Positions 8,928 through 17,527 of a stretch of DNA of 64,000 bases are shown piece after piece (position 1 is the first letter of the stretch; each line of letters opens with the position of its first letter). This DNA comes from Phycisphaeraceae bacterium. GTDB taxonomy: Bacteria > Planctomycetota > Phycisphaerae > Phycisphaerales > Phycisphaeraceae. The position numbers and the translations under genes are program-made. Under the pieces are notes generated by a model. The model had not been told where the DNA came from, did not search any database, and worked only from the letters and a program-made list of their open reading frames with translations. The DNA lies in NCBI GenBank assembly GCA_002716625.1, contig PBAS01000017.1, forward strand, positions 62,001 through 126,000. The letters run 5' to 3'.

Positions 8928-10586
8928 CTAGAGGTTGCCAAACAAGGCATCGCTGATTGTTTTAATGGGATGTGAAATCCACTGGCTATATTTTTGCGGT
9001 TCGGTAAGACTGGTTTGGACTAAGAAAATACTAATGCCAAGCAGTACGAGAATGGCCGTGGCTGTTGCCGGGACAATACCCCATCCAAATATTTTTCGTC
9101 GAAACATTTCGGTCGGTGTCATGATTTCGTTGACCGCACCTAAAACCGGCAGTTTCAGTTCATCGACGGCATGCTGGACATTTCGGAAAGAATGATCCAG
9201 TAATTCAGTCAGAATGATAACGGCTGTTGCAGTGCCCAATCCTATGATGACGGCGGCCAGAAGGATTTTTAGAAGCGTAGGCTCGCTGGGCATTGCGAAT
9301 TCAGGTGGCCGGTCGATCACGCGGAGGCTGATGCCTTGGCGTGCTGCTGCTGCTTTGCGGGCTACCTGGGTGTCACGGTATCGCCCTTCCCAGAAGGCGA
9401 GTTGTGTTTTGTATTCTTCGATTTTGCGTTTGCATGTCAGGTATTGATTCCGCAAAGGGAAAAAGTTTCGCTTGCGTACCTGGTAGATCATGATCTGGTT
9501 ATTTACATCACTGAGTTGCTGTTCAAGACCGACCAATTCACCATTCATCGCTTCTATACGCACCTCGGTTTCGATTCGCGTTTGGTTAAGTTGTGGTTCA
9601 GAGGCGACCTGTACACTCTGCACGGTGTCCTGCATCGTCGCTTCGATTCGGGAAATTTCGGCTTTGGCCCGTTTGACATCAGGGTGTCGGTCCTTCTTCG
9701 GTGCAGCTCCACCTGTACCCGTGCGCAGCCCATACAACTCATTTGCCAATTGTTCCACACGTACACGCAGAACAGCAAGCTTTGGATTTTCTTGATCAAC
9801 TGGAAAAGTGATCATCTCTGGTTGGTCTACAACCCAGGCTCTAAGTGATTCACGTTCCTGGAGGCGAACAGCGCGGTTCTGTGCAAGAGTAGCTTTTCTG
9901 GCTTGTAGCTGGGTGATTTGGGCATCCAGGCTCATCGGGTCTTCAGGGTTTAGCCCTGGATTGTTTTCTTCAAAGCGCAGCCTTTCGATCTCTTTCTGAT
10001 TCATCAGTTCACTGTATTTGTCGACCTGCTTACGAAAAAAGTCGCTGGTTTCTGCCAACTGGACATCAAAAAGACTGCTTGCTTTTTCAATATAGTTATC
10101 GACGAGCCGGTTGGTGACCCGAATAGCAACATCCGGAATAGGGTCGGTATAGGAGATGCGAACGCGATCGATGCTGTTGTTGCGGGTGATGTAGTTCACG
10201 CCCACTCGGTCTGCCATTTCCTTGATCATTTTGTTTTTCAGGATCTGTCCACGCTTGGTTAATTCACCATCGGCTGTGAATTCCAAATCATGAGTCAGTC
10301 CTTCATCATCAATCACCTGCGATATGGCCCGGCGGCTGGTCAAGTCCTGGCGAAGCAGTGAGCGAATGGGTTTGACTGCGCTGGTCGCAACTGGCGAGTT
10401 AATCTGTTCGGTGGCGAGTTGTGTGCGCACTTCAACAATAGCGGGTGCCGTATACTTGCGCTCCCAGTAATGGCTGGCAATAATCACGGTAACTGTTACT
10501 GGGACCGATACAAAGAACAACTTCTTCTTGTGTCGCAAGACAATGTCGAGCCATTCACGCAAATTGGTAGGTTTATGCCAAGCCAT
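8928..10586 (-). CDS. Polysaccharide chain-length determinant (Wzz-like, exosortase-associated type)
   Basis: A 552-residue inner-membrane polysaccharide co-polymerase. A short cytoplasmic N-terminus precedes a membrane segment at about residues 23-40. A long periplasmic part follows, rich in Glu, Gln and Arg and predicted to be coiled coil (about 170-420). A second membrane segment lies near 460-485 and a third hydrophobic segment near 515-535. The extra C-terminal segment and the missing fused kinase fit the TIGR03007-like group, where the kinase is a separate gene, as at 7066-7971. It sets polymer length with Wza and the BY-kinase. It follows the Wza-like gene by 61 nt. Confidence 0.87.
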   Translation of the reverse strand: MAWHKPTNLREWLDIVLRHKKKLFFVSVPVTVTVIIASHYWERKYTAPAIVEVRTQLATEQINSPVATSAVKPIRSLLRQDLTSRRAISQVIDDEGLTHDLEFTADGELTKRGQILKNKMIKEMADRVGVNYITRNNSIDRVRISYTDPIPDVAIRVTNRLVDNYIEKASSLFDVQLAETSDFFRKQVDKYSELMNQKEIERLRFEENNPGLNPEDPMSLDAQITQLQARKATLAQNRAVRLQERESLRAWVVDQPEMITFPVDQENPKLAVLRVRVEQLANELYGLRTGTGGAAPKKDRHPDVKRAKAEISRIEATMQDTVQSVQVASEPQLNQTRIETEVRIEAMNGELVGLEQQLSDVNNQIMIYQVRKRNFFPLRNQYLTCKRKIEEYKTQLAFWEGRYRDTQVARKAAAARQGISLRVIDRPPEFAMPSEPTLLKILLAAVIIGLGTATAVIILTELLDHSFRNVQHAVDELKLPVLGAVNEIMTPTEMFRRKIFGWGIVPATATAILVLLGISIFLVQTSLTEPQKYSQWISHPIKTISDALFGNL

Positions 10587-10647
10587 GGGTCATGCGTTCC
10601 GAATCGGATCAGGTTCTCAAGTCCGCCGCTCTATACCTGGGGGCTTG

Positions 10648-11388
10648 TTAGAAGTCATTCAGTTGGCCAGGAGTGGTCGTTGCGTTGAGCACCGGTTGTA
10701 TTGGGGCCAACAAGTTCTGCGTCACTACCCCCACAGCGGCAAGTGGGTTAATTGGAATCCATACAATATCGCCTTCTTCAAGGACGGCGTTGTGTTTGAA
10801 GTCACCGGTTTCGATCATTGCTTTTAGGTTTACACTCATGCGGTGGATCAACTCGCCTTCCTCATTGGGACGTAGCAGTGCCGCCTTCTCGGGCCATGAC
10901 GTTCGTGGTAAGCCAGCTGCCATGACGGCTGAAAAAACGGTATCTCGACCGGTGAAGGACCGTGGTCCTGTAGTTGTTTCCCCGGCCATGTAGAAGAATT
11001 TAGAGTTGAAACCGGTAACTTGAACTTGTACCTGAACATCTTCATAAAAATCAAGGATCTTTTCTTGGATTTCATGGGCCAGATCCGTGGGTGTTTTACC
11101 GGCGGCAATAACGTCACCCAATAAGTGGAGTGTGATCGCGCCGTCTGGCCGCAGGCGTTGTGATATACCATCAATTTCTGTCGCCCCGGGCGCCACGATG
11201 AGAATCGTGTCCGGTGGTTCGATGACATAGGCCTTCTGGCTATGGGTTTGGCGTGGAGTGACCACAAAATGGCCGTAATCTTTGTAGTGGGGTACACAGC
11301 CCATGGCTGAAACCCCCAACAGAATCCAGATTGACGACATCCCACCAAGGAAGCGACGGCTTGAATGAGCCACCTTGTGTCTCCTCAT
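10648..11388 (-). CDS. Polysaccharide export lipoprotein (Wza-like, poly_export/SLBB)
   Basis: A periplasmic/outer-membrane export protein. From the ATG at 11388 the product has 246 residues and begins with Arg/Lys, a hydrophobic segment and a lipobox-like A-M-G-C31. The poly_export domain follows, with Y-V-I-E-P-P-D-T-I and L-R-P-D-G-A-I-T-L-H-L-L-G-D-V, then an SLBB-like region. The frame is open further upstream to a TTG at 11490, but the intervening residues are not signal-like, so I chose 11388; ATG 11415 is also possible. At 246 residues it is shorter than E. coli Wza (379), which is usual for exosortase-type loci. Confidence 0.85.
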   Translation of the reverse strand: MRRHKVAHSSRRFLGGMSSIWILLGVSAMGCVPHYKDYGHFVVTPRQTHSQKAYVIEPPDTILIVAPGATEIDGISQRLRPDGAITLHLLGDVIAAGKTPTDLAHEIQEKILDFYEDVQVQVQVTGFNSKFFYMAGETTTGPRSFTGRDTVFSAVMAAGLPRTSWPEKAALLRPNEEGELIHRMSVNLKAMIETGDFKHNAVLEEGDIVWIPINPLAAVGVVTQNLLAPIQPVLNATTTPGQLNDF

Positions 11389-11592
11389 CGGCAACCCCAA
11401 GTAACACCATACCATTCTGATGGTTACGTCGGCTCTGCTGGCTATGTTCCTGAAGTCACTTGCCGTATCGAAATGCTTGATTTCAGCCAATGAGCTGTGG
11501 AGGAGACTGCCCCAGAACAGGTTTTAGTGTCCCGGTATCCCCCTATAGCGAGACTTCGTTCTCATTTACCCCATTTTATTACCTGGAAAGAC

Positions 11593-12252
11593 TTATCGGG
11601 CGCCCCGATCATTCAGTTTCCTAACGGTGGCCAGCAATAGCCTGCAGTCCAGGCCAAGGCCTACACGTCCGATATAATCCAGATCGTATTTAAGCTTACG
11701 ACGTACGGAGTCAAGATCAGTGTCGTAGCCATTATAGACTTGGGCCAATCCGGTCAGCCCTGGTTTGATAGCCAAGCGTTTTTCAAAATCAGGTAATTCA
11801 CGGCTTAGTTCTTCGAAGAGTTCTGGCCGCTCTGGTCGTGGTCCGACTAAACCCATGTCACCACGCAGGATATTGAGCAATTGAGGCAGTTCATCCAAGT
11901 GGCTGCGACGCATCCACCGGCAAATGGGAATCACACGTGAGTCATCCTCGCCGGCCCGTACGGCTCGGCCGTGCGCTTCTGCGTTCATGTACATCGTTCT
12001 CAGTTTGAAGATGGAAAACAGCCGCCCGTTATGTCCCACGCGTGCTTGTTGATACAGGACCGGACCGCTGGGATCTGCCAGTTTGATTAACACAACACAC
12101 AGCAGTATCACCGGCGAGAACAGGAAAAGAGCTGTCGTGGCTCCGCCAATATTCATGAATTCTTTAAAGATACGGAACTGGCGACGGGCAATTTCAGCCA
12201 GAATGCTGCTTCCGCCGATCCCAACCATAACAACCGTTATCGGCTCTGGCAT
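11593..12252 (-). CDS. Initiating phosphoglycosyl transferase (bacterial sugar transferase, WcaJ/PglC C-terminal type)
   Basis: This enzyme moves a sugar phosphate from a UDP-sugar to undecaprenyl phosphate, the first step of EPS assembly. It has one hydrophobic segment (about residues 38-57), then the family motifs K-L-R-T-M, R-S-H-L-D-E-L-P-Q-L (with the catalytic Asp-Glu), L-V-G-P-R-P-E-R-P and K-P-G-L-T-G-L-A-Q-V. At 219 residues it is a short form lacking the four-helix N-terminal domain of WbaP/WcaJ. A good ribosome binding site (AGAGGG) lies upstream of ATG 12252. It is the first recognisable enzyme gene of the minus-strand EPS run. The sugar is unknown. Confidence 0.9.
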   Translation of the reverse strand: MPEPITVVMVGIGGSSILAEIARRQFRIFKEFMNIGGATTALFLFSPVILLCVVLIKLADPSGPVLYQQARVGHNGRLFSIFKLRTMYMNAEAHGRAVRAGEDDSRVIPICRWMRRSHLDELPQLLNILRGDMGLVGPRPERPELFEELSRELPDFEKRLAIKPGLTGLAQVYNGYDTDLDSVRRKLKYDLDYIGRVGLGLDCRLLLATVRKLNDRGAR

Positions 12253-12326
12253 GCTATCTACCCTCTGGTTTGAACCTGATTAGATTGCCGTAATGACATT
12301 CTCCCGTTATCCCCACGATAGCCCAC

Positions 12327-12404
12327 TTAAGTACTAATGTGCCCCGTTCCACTTGAGCCGTTTACCTTATATGACAACTGCTTTAAGTGTTCGGGGGCCA
12401 ACAT
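12327..12404 (-). CDS. Candidate 25-residue leader ORF upstream of the EPS operon
   Basis: An ATG at 12404 is preceded by an unusually strong purine-rich ribosome binding site (AGAGGAGAGG on the minus strand) and opens a frame of 25 codons ending in TAA at 12327-12329. It ends about 75 nt before the phosphoglycosyl transferase start. The peptide is weakly basic, with a central Tyr-Lys, and is not signal-like. It could be a leader peptide or a chance frame beside a Shine-Dalgarno-like run. The strong ribosome binding site is the only direct evidence. Confidence 0.35.
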   Translation of the reverse strand: MLAPEHLKQLSYKVNGSSGTGHIST

Positions 12405-12441
12405 TATCCTCTCCTCTTTTGCTGGATATGTAACTGTTGTA

Positions 12442-12469
12442 ACTCTACCCCTCTTTATGGTTTAGTCAA
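12442..12469 (-). promoter_or_regulatory. Candidate sigma70-type promoter of the EPS operon
   Basis: On the minus strand TTGACT (plus 12464-12469, 5 of 6 to consensus) and TAGAGT (plus 12442-12447, 4 of 6) are separated by 16 nt. Transcription would begin near 12435, giving a leader of about 180 nt that contains the 25-codon ORF at 12327-12404. This is pattern matching only. Confidence 0.35.
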
Positions 12470-12568
12470 CCTTTAGCGACCGTTATGCCGGTTCCTGCCA
12501 GCCCATCTAGGTCCCTATAAAAGATCTGATTTCGGTGGGATTTTCAACCACGTGTCTTCTAGCCGGCA

Positions 12569-12620
12569 GCCACTTAATCAGTGGCAGAGGTCTCCGGGTA
12601 GACCATCGGCTCGGCGAGCC
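12569..12620. other. Three evenly spaced perfect hairpins in the intergenic region (possible structured RNA)
   Basis: Within the 444-nt gap between the lipoprotein and EPS genes, three perfect stem-loops follow one another. They are 12569-12585 (6-bp stem, 5-nt loop), 12589-12604 (5-bp stem, 6-nt loop) and 12608-12620 (5-bp stem, 3-nt loop), each separated by exactly 3 nt. There is no T-run after the set on either strand, so this is not an ordinary terminator. It matches no riboswitch, tmRNA, SRP RNA or 6S RNA core that I can recall. It could be a small RNA, part of the lipoprotein 3' region, or a DNA-level structure. Strand is undetermined. Confidence 0.4.
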
Positions 12621-12696
12621 CTCCCGAATATAGACGCGGAGAATTCGCCCAAAATTAAAATGTCTAACGACCCAAAGTAAAAGGAACGAAAGCCGG

Positions 12697-13170
12697 TTAA
12701 TGACCAATAACTGAGTCGATTTCCGGAATTAGGACGGTAGCATCTATCTTGGGGAGGACTGCTGCTGCGTAGGGATAGGTCATAACCTGCGCAACAACTT
12801 GGTCAGGCCCTGGTTGGTTTGCCGTGCCCTGAACATAAAGTGTGCTTCCGTGCTGACTGGCACTAATAAAGGTTACCCAATAACCCGCGGTGGGCTGTTC
12901 GCCAAGGGCAATAACCACGACCGTTTCATTGTCAAAATCAACCGATATTTGGCCTAACGGACCACTTCCAATTGCTTCAAGTTCGTCTTGGCTATTCACA
13001 ATCCACTCCGCTGGCTTTGGCATTGCGGCATCGGATCCGGCGTGGGTGCGCAAGACCGATAATGCGTTGGTTGGCTCGACCTGGGTTGCCGGGGCAATCG
13101 TTGATTGGCAGCCTGTAAGCAATCCGGCGCTCACCCAAAGTGCGACAACCAATGGTTTGAACTGATTCAT
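12697..13170 (-). CDS. Lipoprotein with PrcB C-terminal-like domain
   Basis: A small exported lipoprotein of 157 residues. It has a signal peptide with lipobox L-L-T-G-C21. The mature part contains V-V-V-I-A-L-G-E-x-P-T-A-G-Y-W-V and, near the end, Q-V-M-T-Y-P-Y, the pattern of the PrcB_C domain first seen in the Treponema dentilisin complex. The domain is thought to bind peptide or act as a chaperone-like module; a specific role is unknown. A clear ribosome binding site (AGGAG) precedes ATG 13170, and a -10-like TATAGT lies at plus 13206-13211. It follows trmB on the same strand by 51 nt. Confidence 0.8.
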   Translation of the reverse strand: MNQFKPLVVALWVSAGLLTGCQSTIAPATQVEPTNALSVLRTHAGSDAAMPKPAEWIVNSQDELEAIGSGPLGQISVDFDNETVVVIALGEQPTAGYWVTFISASQHGSTLYVQGTANQPGPDQVVAQVMTYPYAAAVLPKIDATVLIPEIDSVIGH

Positions 13171-13221
13171 GGCTTCGATCTCCTATTGGTTCATGCTGGC
13201 AGTTTACTATACCCGATCAAC

Positions 13222-13881
13222 TCAGATCTTGCGAAGGTTCATGCCATGGAACGGTCGGCCCTCTCGGCGATACTTTCGCTCAAAGTTACTGCCGACCCAT
13301 TCGCCCCCGACGGCTGATTGGGGGCCAGAGAATGGTAGCCGCTCATACAAGTCGGCCGTTCGTGTACTGTGTTTGACCATCCACTCATAATAGCCTTGGT
13401 GGTCGGTGGCGATACGAATGACGCCGCTGGCTTCCAAGGTCCGATGTGCCTGGCGTAAAAAGGGCTCTTGGATGAGCCGTCGCTTGTGGTGCCTTTTTTT
13501 TGGCCATGGATCTGGGAAGTAAATGTGTATCTGCTGAAGGCAGCTATCCGGTACATAGTTGCGGATAAAAGAGGCTGCTTCGCAGCGAATAATTCTCACA
13601 TTGAGTAAACCTTGTCGCCTGCACCGATCTGCCGCATACCGCCAGAATGCTTTGGCATATTCGATTGCGATGTGATTGTGGTTCGGCACGGCCACCGCCT
13701 GCTGGACAATAAAGGTCCCCTTCCCACAACCAATCTCTAGTTCCAGTGGGCAGGAATTTGAGTTGTCATTAAACCAAGCATGCAAGTTAATTGGGCCATC
13801 ATCGAGCGGCGGCAACTCGTCATCACTAACCCCGATGGATCCGATGTTTAGAACTCTACCTCGCCCGACGGAAAAACTCAT
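13222..13881 (-). CDS. trmB: tRNA (guanine-N7)-methyltransferase
   Basis: It methylates N7 of G46 in the variable loop of tRNA, using S-adenosylmethionine. The SAM-binding loop is E-I-G51-C-G-K-G55. The family hallmark Y-F-P-D-P-W-P-K-K-R-H-H-K-R-R-L lies near residue 120, with catalytic Asp in the PDPW part, and is followed by the I-A-T-D-H motif. Length (219) is normal. It is divergent from thrS, with 277 nt between the starts, and precedes the PrcB-like lipoprotein gene by 51 nt on the same strand. Confidence 0.95.
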   Translation of the reverse strand: MSFSVGRGRVLNIGSIGVSDDELPPLDDGPINLHAWFNDNSNSCPLELEIGCGKGTFIVQQAVAVPNHNHIAIEYAKAFWRYAADRCRRQGLLNVRIIRCEAASFIRNYVPDSCLQQIHIYFPDPWPKKRHHKRRLIQEPFLRQAHRTLEASGVIRIATDHQGYYEWMVKHSTRTADLYERLPFSGPQSAVGGEWVGSNFERKYRREGRPFHGMNLRKI

Positions 13882-14158
13882 GGTGTGGTTGCGTCCTTAT
13901 TGCTTCACCTTACGTCCTGTAGTGGGTCAAGTATCCCGGCACATATCAATAGTAACCAGCTGCCCCGCGATATCCCATTGTGGTTAAACAGCGATCACGA
14001 TGACTGGGCGGTTGTCACGGGGTTTATAGGCATTGTTGAGGTGAAATAACAACCCACATGCAATGCGGTCGTCTAATTGGGCAGCTTTTTTTATTGTCAA
14101 TGCCAAACTACTATCTGGCTGGTAAACTTGAAATCTACCTAACTTCGGAGACGATCCG
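13882..14158. other. Intergenic region between divergent trmB and thrS
   Basis: The 277-nt gap must hold the promoters of both genes. Directly upstream of thrS is a GGAG ribosome binding site (about 9 nt from the ATG at 14159). No T-box, tRNA-like structure or threonine leader peptide was found, and no convincing -35/-10 pair was located for either gene. Confidence 0.5.
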
Positions 14159-16168
14159 ATGCGTATTACGCTTCCCGATGGCACTATTCGAGAATATGAC
14201 CAAACCGTTACCGGCGCAAACGTCGCAGCCGAAATTGGTGCGGGATTGGCTAAAGCGGCGATTGGTGCCAAGATTAACGGGCAGTTATGCGACCTCAATC
14301 AGAGCATAGATCATGATTCGACCCTGGCAATCGTGACGAAACCTCGACTTGACAAGAAGGGTAAGACCCGGGGCGATATGGATCCTGATGCCCTCTACCT
14401 GCTTCGCCATTCCTGTGCCCATGTGATGGCCGAGGCGATTCAGCGTCTGTGGCCGCAAGCAATATTGGCGTATGGACCACCGCTAGACAATGGGTTCTAT
14501 TACGACATCGCACTCGACACCCCAATCAGTTCGGATGATTTCGAAGCGATCGAAATCGAGATGAACAAAATTATCGAAGAGAATCGTCCTTTTACGCGTT
14601 ATGAAATGTCGCCTGAAGAAGGGCTTGCTAAACTTACTGAAGAAGGCAATAAGTACAAGATTGATAATGCCCAGCGGGCTCTTGATGGTGGATCTGAGAC
14701 ATTAAGTTGGTATGTCACGGGCGCCCAGGGTTGCTGGGAGGATCTATGCATGGGGGCGCATGTTCCTTCAACCGGTACGATTCCCGCTTTCAAAGTGATG
14801 TCGATCGCTTCAAGTTACTGGCACGGCGATGTTACGTCCGATCGGTTCCAGCGGATATATGGCACAGCATTCTTCGGCCACGGCGATCTTGATGATCACC
14901 TTGAACTACTTGAGCAAGCTAAACAGCGCGATCATCGTGTGATTGGCCAGAAGCTTGGTTTGTTTGTGATTGACGAGTTAGTCGGCCAAGGTCTTGTTCT
15001 TTGGAAACCCAAAGGAGCGCTTGTGCGCTCATTGCTCCAAGACTTTCTTCAGGCAGAGTTGCTCCGACGCGGCTACCAAGTCGTTTACACGCCACACATT
15101 GGGAAAATCGACCTCTATAAAACCAGTGGCCACTTCCCATACTATCAAGATTCCCAGTTTCCACCGATCCAGATGCAGGATCATGTATCAGGTGGTGAGG
15201 AGCAGTATCTATTAAAACCAATGAACTGCCCCCATCATGTGCGGATTTACGCGAGCGAACCGCATAGCTATCGCAACCTTCCGGTTCGCTTGGCAGAGTT
15301 TGGCACCGTTTACCGTTTCGAGCAGTCGGGGGAACTCACAGGCATGACACGTGTGCGTGGATTTACACAGGACGACGCGCATATTTTCTGCACCCAGGAT
15401 CAAGTTAAAGAGGAATTTGCTGCAACGGTTGAATTGACGCAGTTCGTATTTAACACATTTGGATTTGAGGATGTATCAATTCGCCTGTCGCTCCGCGATC
15501 CCGATAGCGATAAATATGCAGGTGATCCGAAACTTTGGGATCGCGCGGAGCGTGAGTTGCGTGAAGTGTTGAGTGACATGCAGATTCCCTATACACAGGA
15601 ACTGGGTGAGGCGGCCTTTTACGGACCAAAAGTGGATTTTGTCGTCAAGGATGTTATTGGTCGCAGTTGGCAACTGGGCACGGTACAACTTGACTATAAT
15701 CTTCCCAAGCGTTTTGAACTGGAATATGTCGGTGCGGATAATGCCACCCATCAGCCAGTCATGATCCACCGTGCCCCATTTGGGTCCATGGAGCGATTCA
15801 TGGCAATCCTGATAGAGCATTACAACGGAGCCTTTCCGCTTTGGCTGGCACCTGAACAGGTCCGGGTTTTGCCGATTAGTGACAAATTCTTGGGTTATGC
15901 CAAGGAAGTGTCCCGAGCCTTATCATCGGAAGGTCTTCGTGTTCATATTGATGATGCCAATGAACGGGTCAATGCCAAGATTAAAGTTGCACAGGATGAC
16001 AAAGTGCCTTACATGCTGGTTGTTGGTGGGCGTGATGCCGAGGCGGGTACGGTGAGTGTTCGTGACCGATTGCGGGGTGACCTGGGCCCAATTCAACTGC
16101 CTGAGTTTATGCGTTCAGTGCAGGTTGAGTTGTCTACACGGGGCCAGTCAGTCGTTGAGGTTGTATAA
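14159..16168 (+). CDS. thrS: Threonine--tRNA ligase
   Basis: A class II aminoacyl-tRNA synthetase that charges tRNA(Thr). The full four-part architecture is present: TGS domain (residues 1-61), editing domain with H-S-C-A-H near residue 82 and C-M-G-A-H-V-P-S-T-G, the catalytic core, and a C-terminal anticodon-binding domain (from about 565). The zinc ligands are visible in M-N-C-P-H-H, D-D-A-H-I-F and M-I-H-R-A. Motif 3 is R-A-P-F-G-S-M-E-R-F. Length 669 is usual. The gene is followed 12 nt later by an M20 peptidase gene. No T-box leader is seen. Confidence 0.97.
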   Translation: MRITLPDGTIREYDQTVTGANVAAEIGAGLAKAAIGAKINGQLCDLNQSIDHDSTLAIVTKPRLDKKGKTRGDMDPDALYLLRHSCAHVMAEAIQRLWPQAILAYGPPLDNGFYYDIALDTPISSDDFEAIEIEMNKIIEENRPFTRYEMSPEEGLAKLTEEGNKYKIDNAQRALDGGSETLSWYVTGAQGCWEDLCMGAHVPSTGTIPAFKVMSIASSYWHGDVTSDRFQRIYGTAFFGHGDLDDHLELLEQAKQRDHRVIGQKLGLFVIDELVGQGLVLWKPKGALVRSLLQDFLQAELLRRGYQVVYTPHIGKIDLYKTSGHFPYYQDSQFPPIQMQDHVSGGEEQYLLKPMNCPHHVRIYASEPHSYRNLPVRLAEFGTVYRFEQSGELTGMTRVRGFTQDDAHIFCTQDQVKEEFAATVELTQFVFNTFGFEDVSIRLSLRDPDSDKYAGDPKLWDRAERELREVLSDMQIPYTQELGEAAFYGPKVDFVVKDVIGRSWQLGTVQLDYNLPKRFELEYVGADNATHQPVMIHRAPFGSMERFMAILIEHYNGAFPLWLAPEQVRVLPISDKFLGYAKEVSRALSSEGLRVHIDDANERVNAKIKVAQDDKVPYMLVVGGRDAEAGTVSVRDRLRGDLGPIQLPEFMRSVQVELSTRGQSVVEVV

Positions 16169-16180
16169 GGGATATTAAAG

Positions 16181-17404
16181 ATGGTCAAACAAGTAAGTAA
16201 ATCATCAAGTATTGAGCCAAACCTCAAGCATGCCGTTACGCTGGTTACAAAAATGATGGCCATTCCCGGTAAGAGCGGCCAAGAAATGTCCATCATGAAC
16301 TTTATCACCCAGAAGTTGCGGGGTGCGGGGTTGCCTGCCAGTGCAATTAAGTATGATCGTGCACACAAACGCAGCCATATCAATGGCGAGGTCGGTAATC
16401 TAATTGTGAAAATGCCTGCAGGGGCTGGGCGTCGATCGGTGGGAGCCGCACGTTTATTAACTGCCCACGTAGATACAGTGCCTCTTTGCGTGGGCAGCAA
16501 ACCCACACGACGCGGTCGCTGGATCCGGTCAGTTGATCCAAGTACTGCCTTGGGGGCTGATAATCGCAGTGGTGCAGCGGCATTGCTGTCTGCCGCAGTG
16601 ACCATGCTGGAACGTAAACTGCCCCATCCGCCAGCTACTTTTGCTTGGCTTATCCAGGAGGAAATTGGATTAATTGGCGCTAAAAATGCATCTCTTCGTG
16701 ATCTGGGTCGGCCGCGGCTGGCATTCAACTATGACAGCGGCCAGCCCGCAAACCTGATCATTGCGGCAACTGGTGCTTACCGTATTGCAATTGAGGTGGA
16801 AGGCGTGGCTAGTCATGCAGGGGTTCACCCCGAACTTGGCGTGAATGCAATCACCATCGCTTCGATGGCAATCGCGCAGCTTCAAAAGGATGGTTTTCTC
16901 GGCACCATCCACAAGGGACAACGCACGGGTACCAGTAATGTTGGCATGGTGCAGGGGGGCGAAGCCACCAATGTTGTGACACCTCATGTAAGCTTACGGG
17001 CCGAGGTGCGCAGTCATAACCCACGATTTCGTAAAACAATTCTGAATCGTTTCAACGGTGCCTTTGAGCGTGCTGCGAAATCAGTTCGCAATGAACTTGG
17101 TCAGGCCGGAAAGGTGCGATTTGAATCCCAGTTAGATTACGAAGCCTTTCGCCTGGGACGGCGTGAACCATGTGTCGTTGCGGCGCAACGCGCTGTTCGT
17201 TCAGTGCTGGGCAAAGAACCTGTTCTCGTGGCGGTTGATGGTGGTCTCGACGCCAACTGGTTGACGGCACGTGGCATCCCAACGGTTACGATTGGTGCTG
17301 GGCAACATGGAGCGCACACGGTTGGCGAAACATTGAATGTAACTGAGTTTGAGCAAGGATGTCGTATCGCTTTGCGCCTAGCTACCGGTACGGAAAACGA
17401 TTAA
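16181..17404 (+). CDS. M20-family metallopeptidase (PepT-like aminopeptidase)
   Basis: A cytoplasmic zinc peptidase of 407 residues. Metal and catalytic residues fit the M20 fold: H96-x-D98 (in A-H-V-D-T), D127 (in A-D-N-R-S-G), E160-E161 (Q-E-E-I-G), Asp in the N-Y-D-S-G motif, and a C-terminal His in G-Q-H-G-A-H-T. The dimerisation domain with S-H-A-G-V-H-P follows. The closest type by motif order is PepT/PepT-like tripeptidases; di- or tripeptide substrates are inferred. It probably shares a transcript with thrS (12-nt gap). The next gene, gltD, converges on it. Confidence 0.85.
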   Translation: MVKQVSKSSSIEPNLKHAVTLVTKMMAIPGKSGQEMSIMNFITQKLRGAGLPASAIKYDRAHKRSHINGEVGNLIVKMPAGAGRRSVGAARLLTAHVDTVPLCVGSKPTRRGRWIRSVDPSTALGADNRSGAAALLSAAVTMLERKLPHPPATFAWLIQEEIGLIGAKNASLRDLGRPRLAFNYDSGQPANLIIAATGAYRIAIEVEGVASHAGVHPELGVNAITIASMAIAQLQKDGFLGTIHKGQRTGTSNVGMVQGGEATNVVTPHVSLRAEVRSHNPRFRKTILNRFNGAFERAAKSVRNELGQAGKVRFESQLDYEAFRLGRREPCVVAAQRAVRSVLGKEPVLVAVDGGLDANWLTARGIPTVTIGAGQHGAHTVGETLNVTEFEQGCRIALRLATGTEND

Positions 17405-17495
17405 CCCTATCCACCTTGTTGTAGAGAATCTCCTGGGGTTGATGTTTTCCGCCAGAGACCTGGTGCAATTAATTCTCAGGCAATCGGGTGTCAAA

Positions 17496-17517
17496 GCGCA
17501 CGGAGTTGGTTGTGCGC
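17496..17517. terminator. Weak hairpin between convergent peptidase and gltD genes
   Basis: A 6-bp perfect stem (17496-17501 and 17512-17517) with a 10-nt loop lies between two convergent stop codons. Only a three-T run follows on the minus strand and none on the plus strand, so if it terminates transcription it is weak, or Rho is used. Confidence 0.35.
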
Positions 17518-17527
17518 CACCGCACCG

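Noticed and set aside
12500-12517. Sigma54-like TGGCA-N-GGCA sequence upstream of the EPS genes (minus strand)
   Set aside because: The GG and GC elements are one base closer than the required spacing (9 instead of 10 nt between them), which normally abolishes activity, and the -12 part is GGC rather than TTGC.
12569-12620. Known riboswitch or housekeeping RNA (c-di-GMP, SRP, tmRNA, 6S)
   Set aside because: None of the conserved sequence cores that I know for these RNAs is present; only the hairpin pattern remains.
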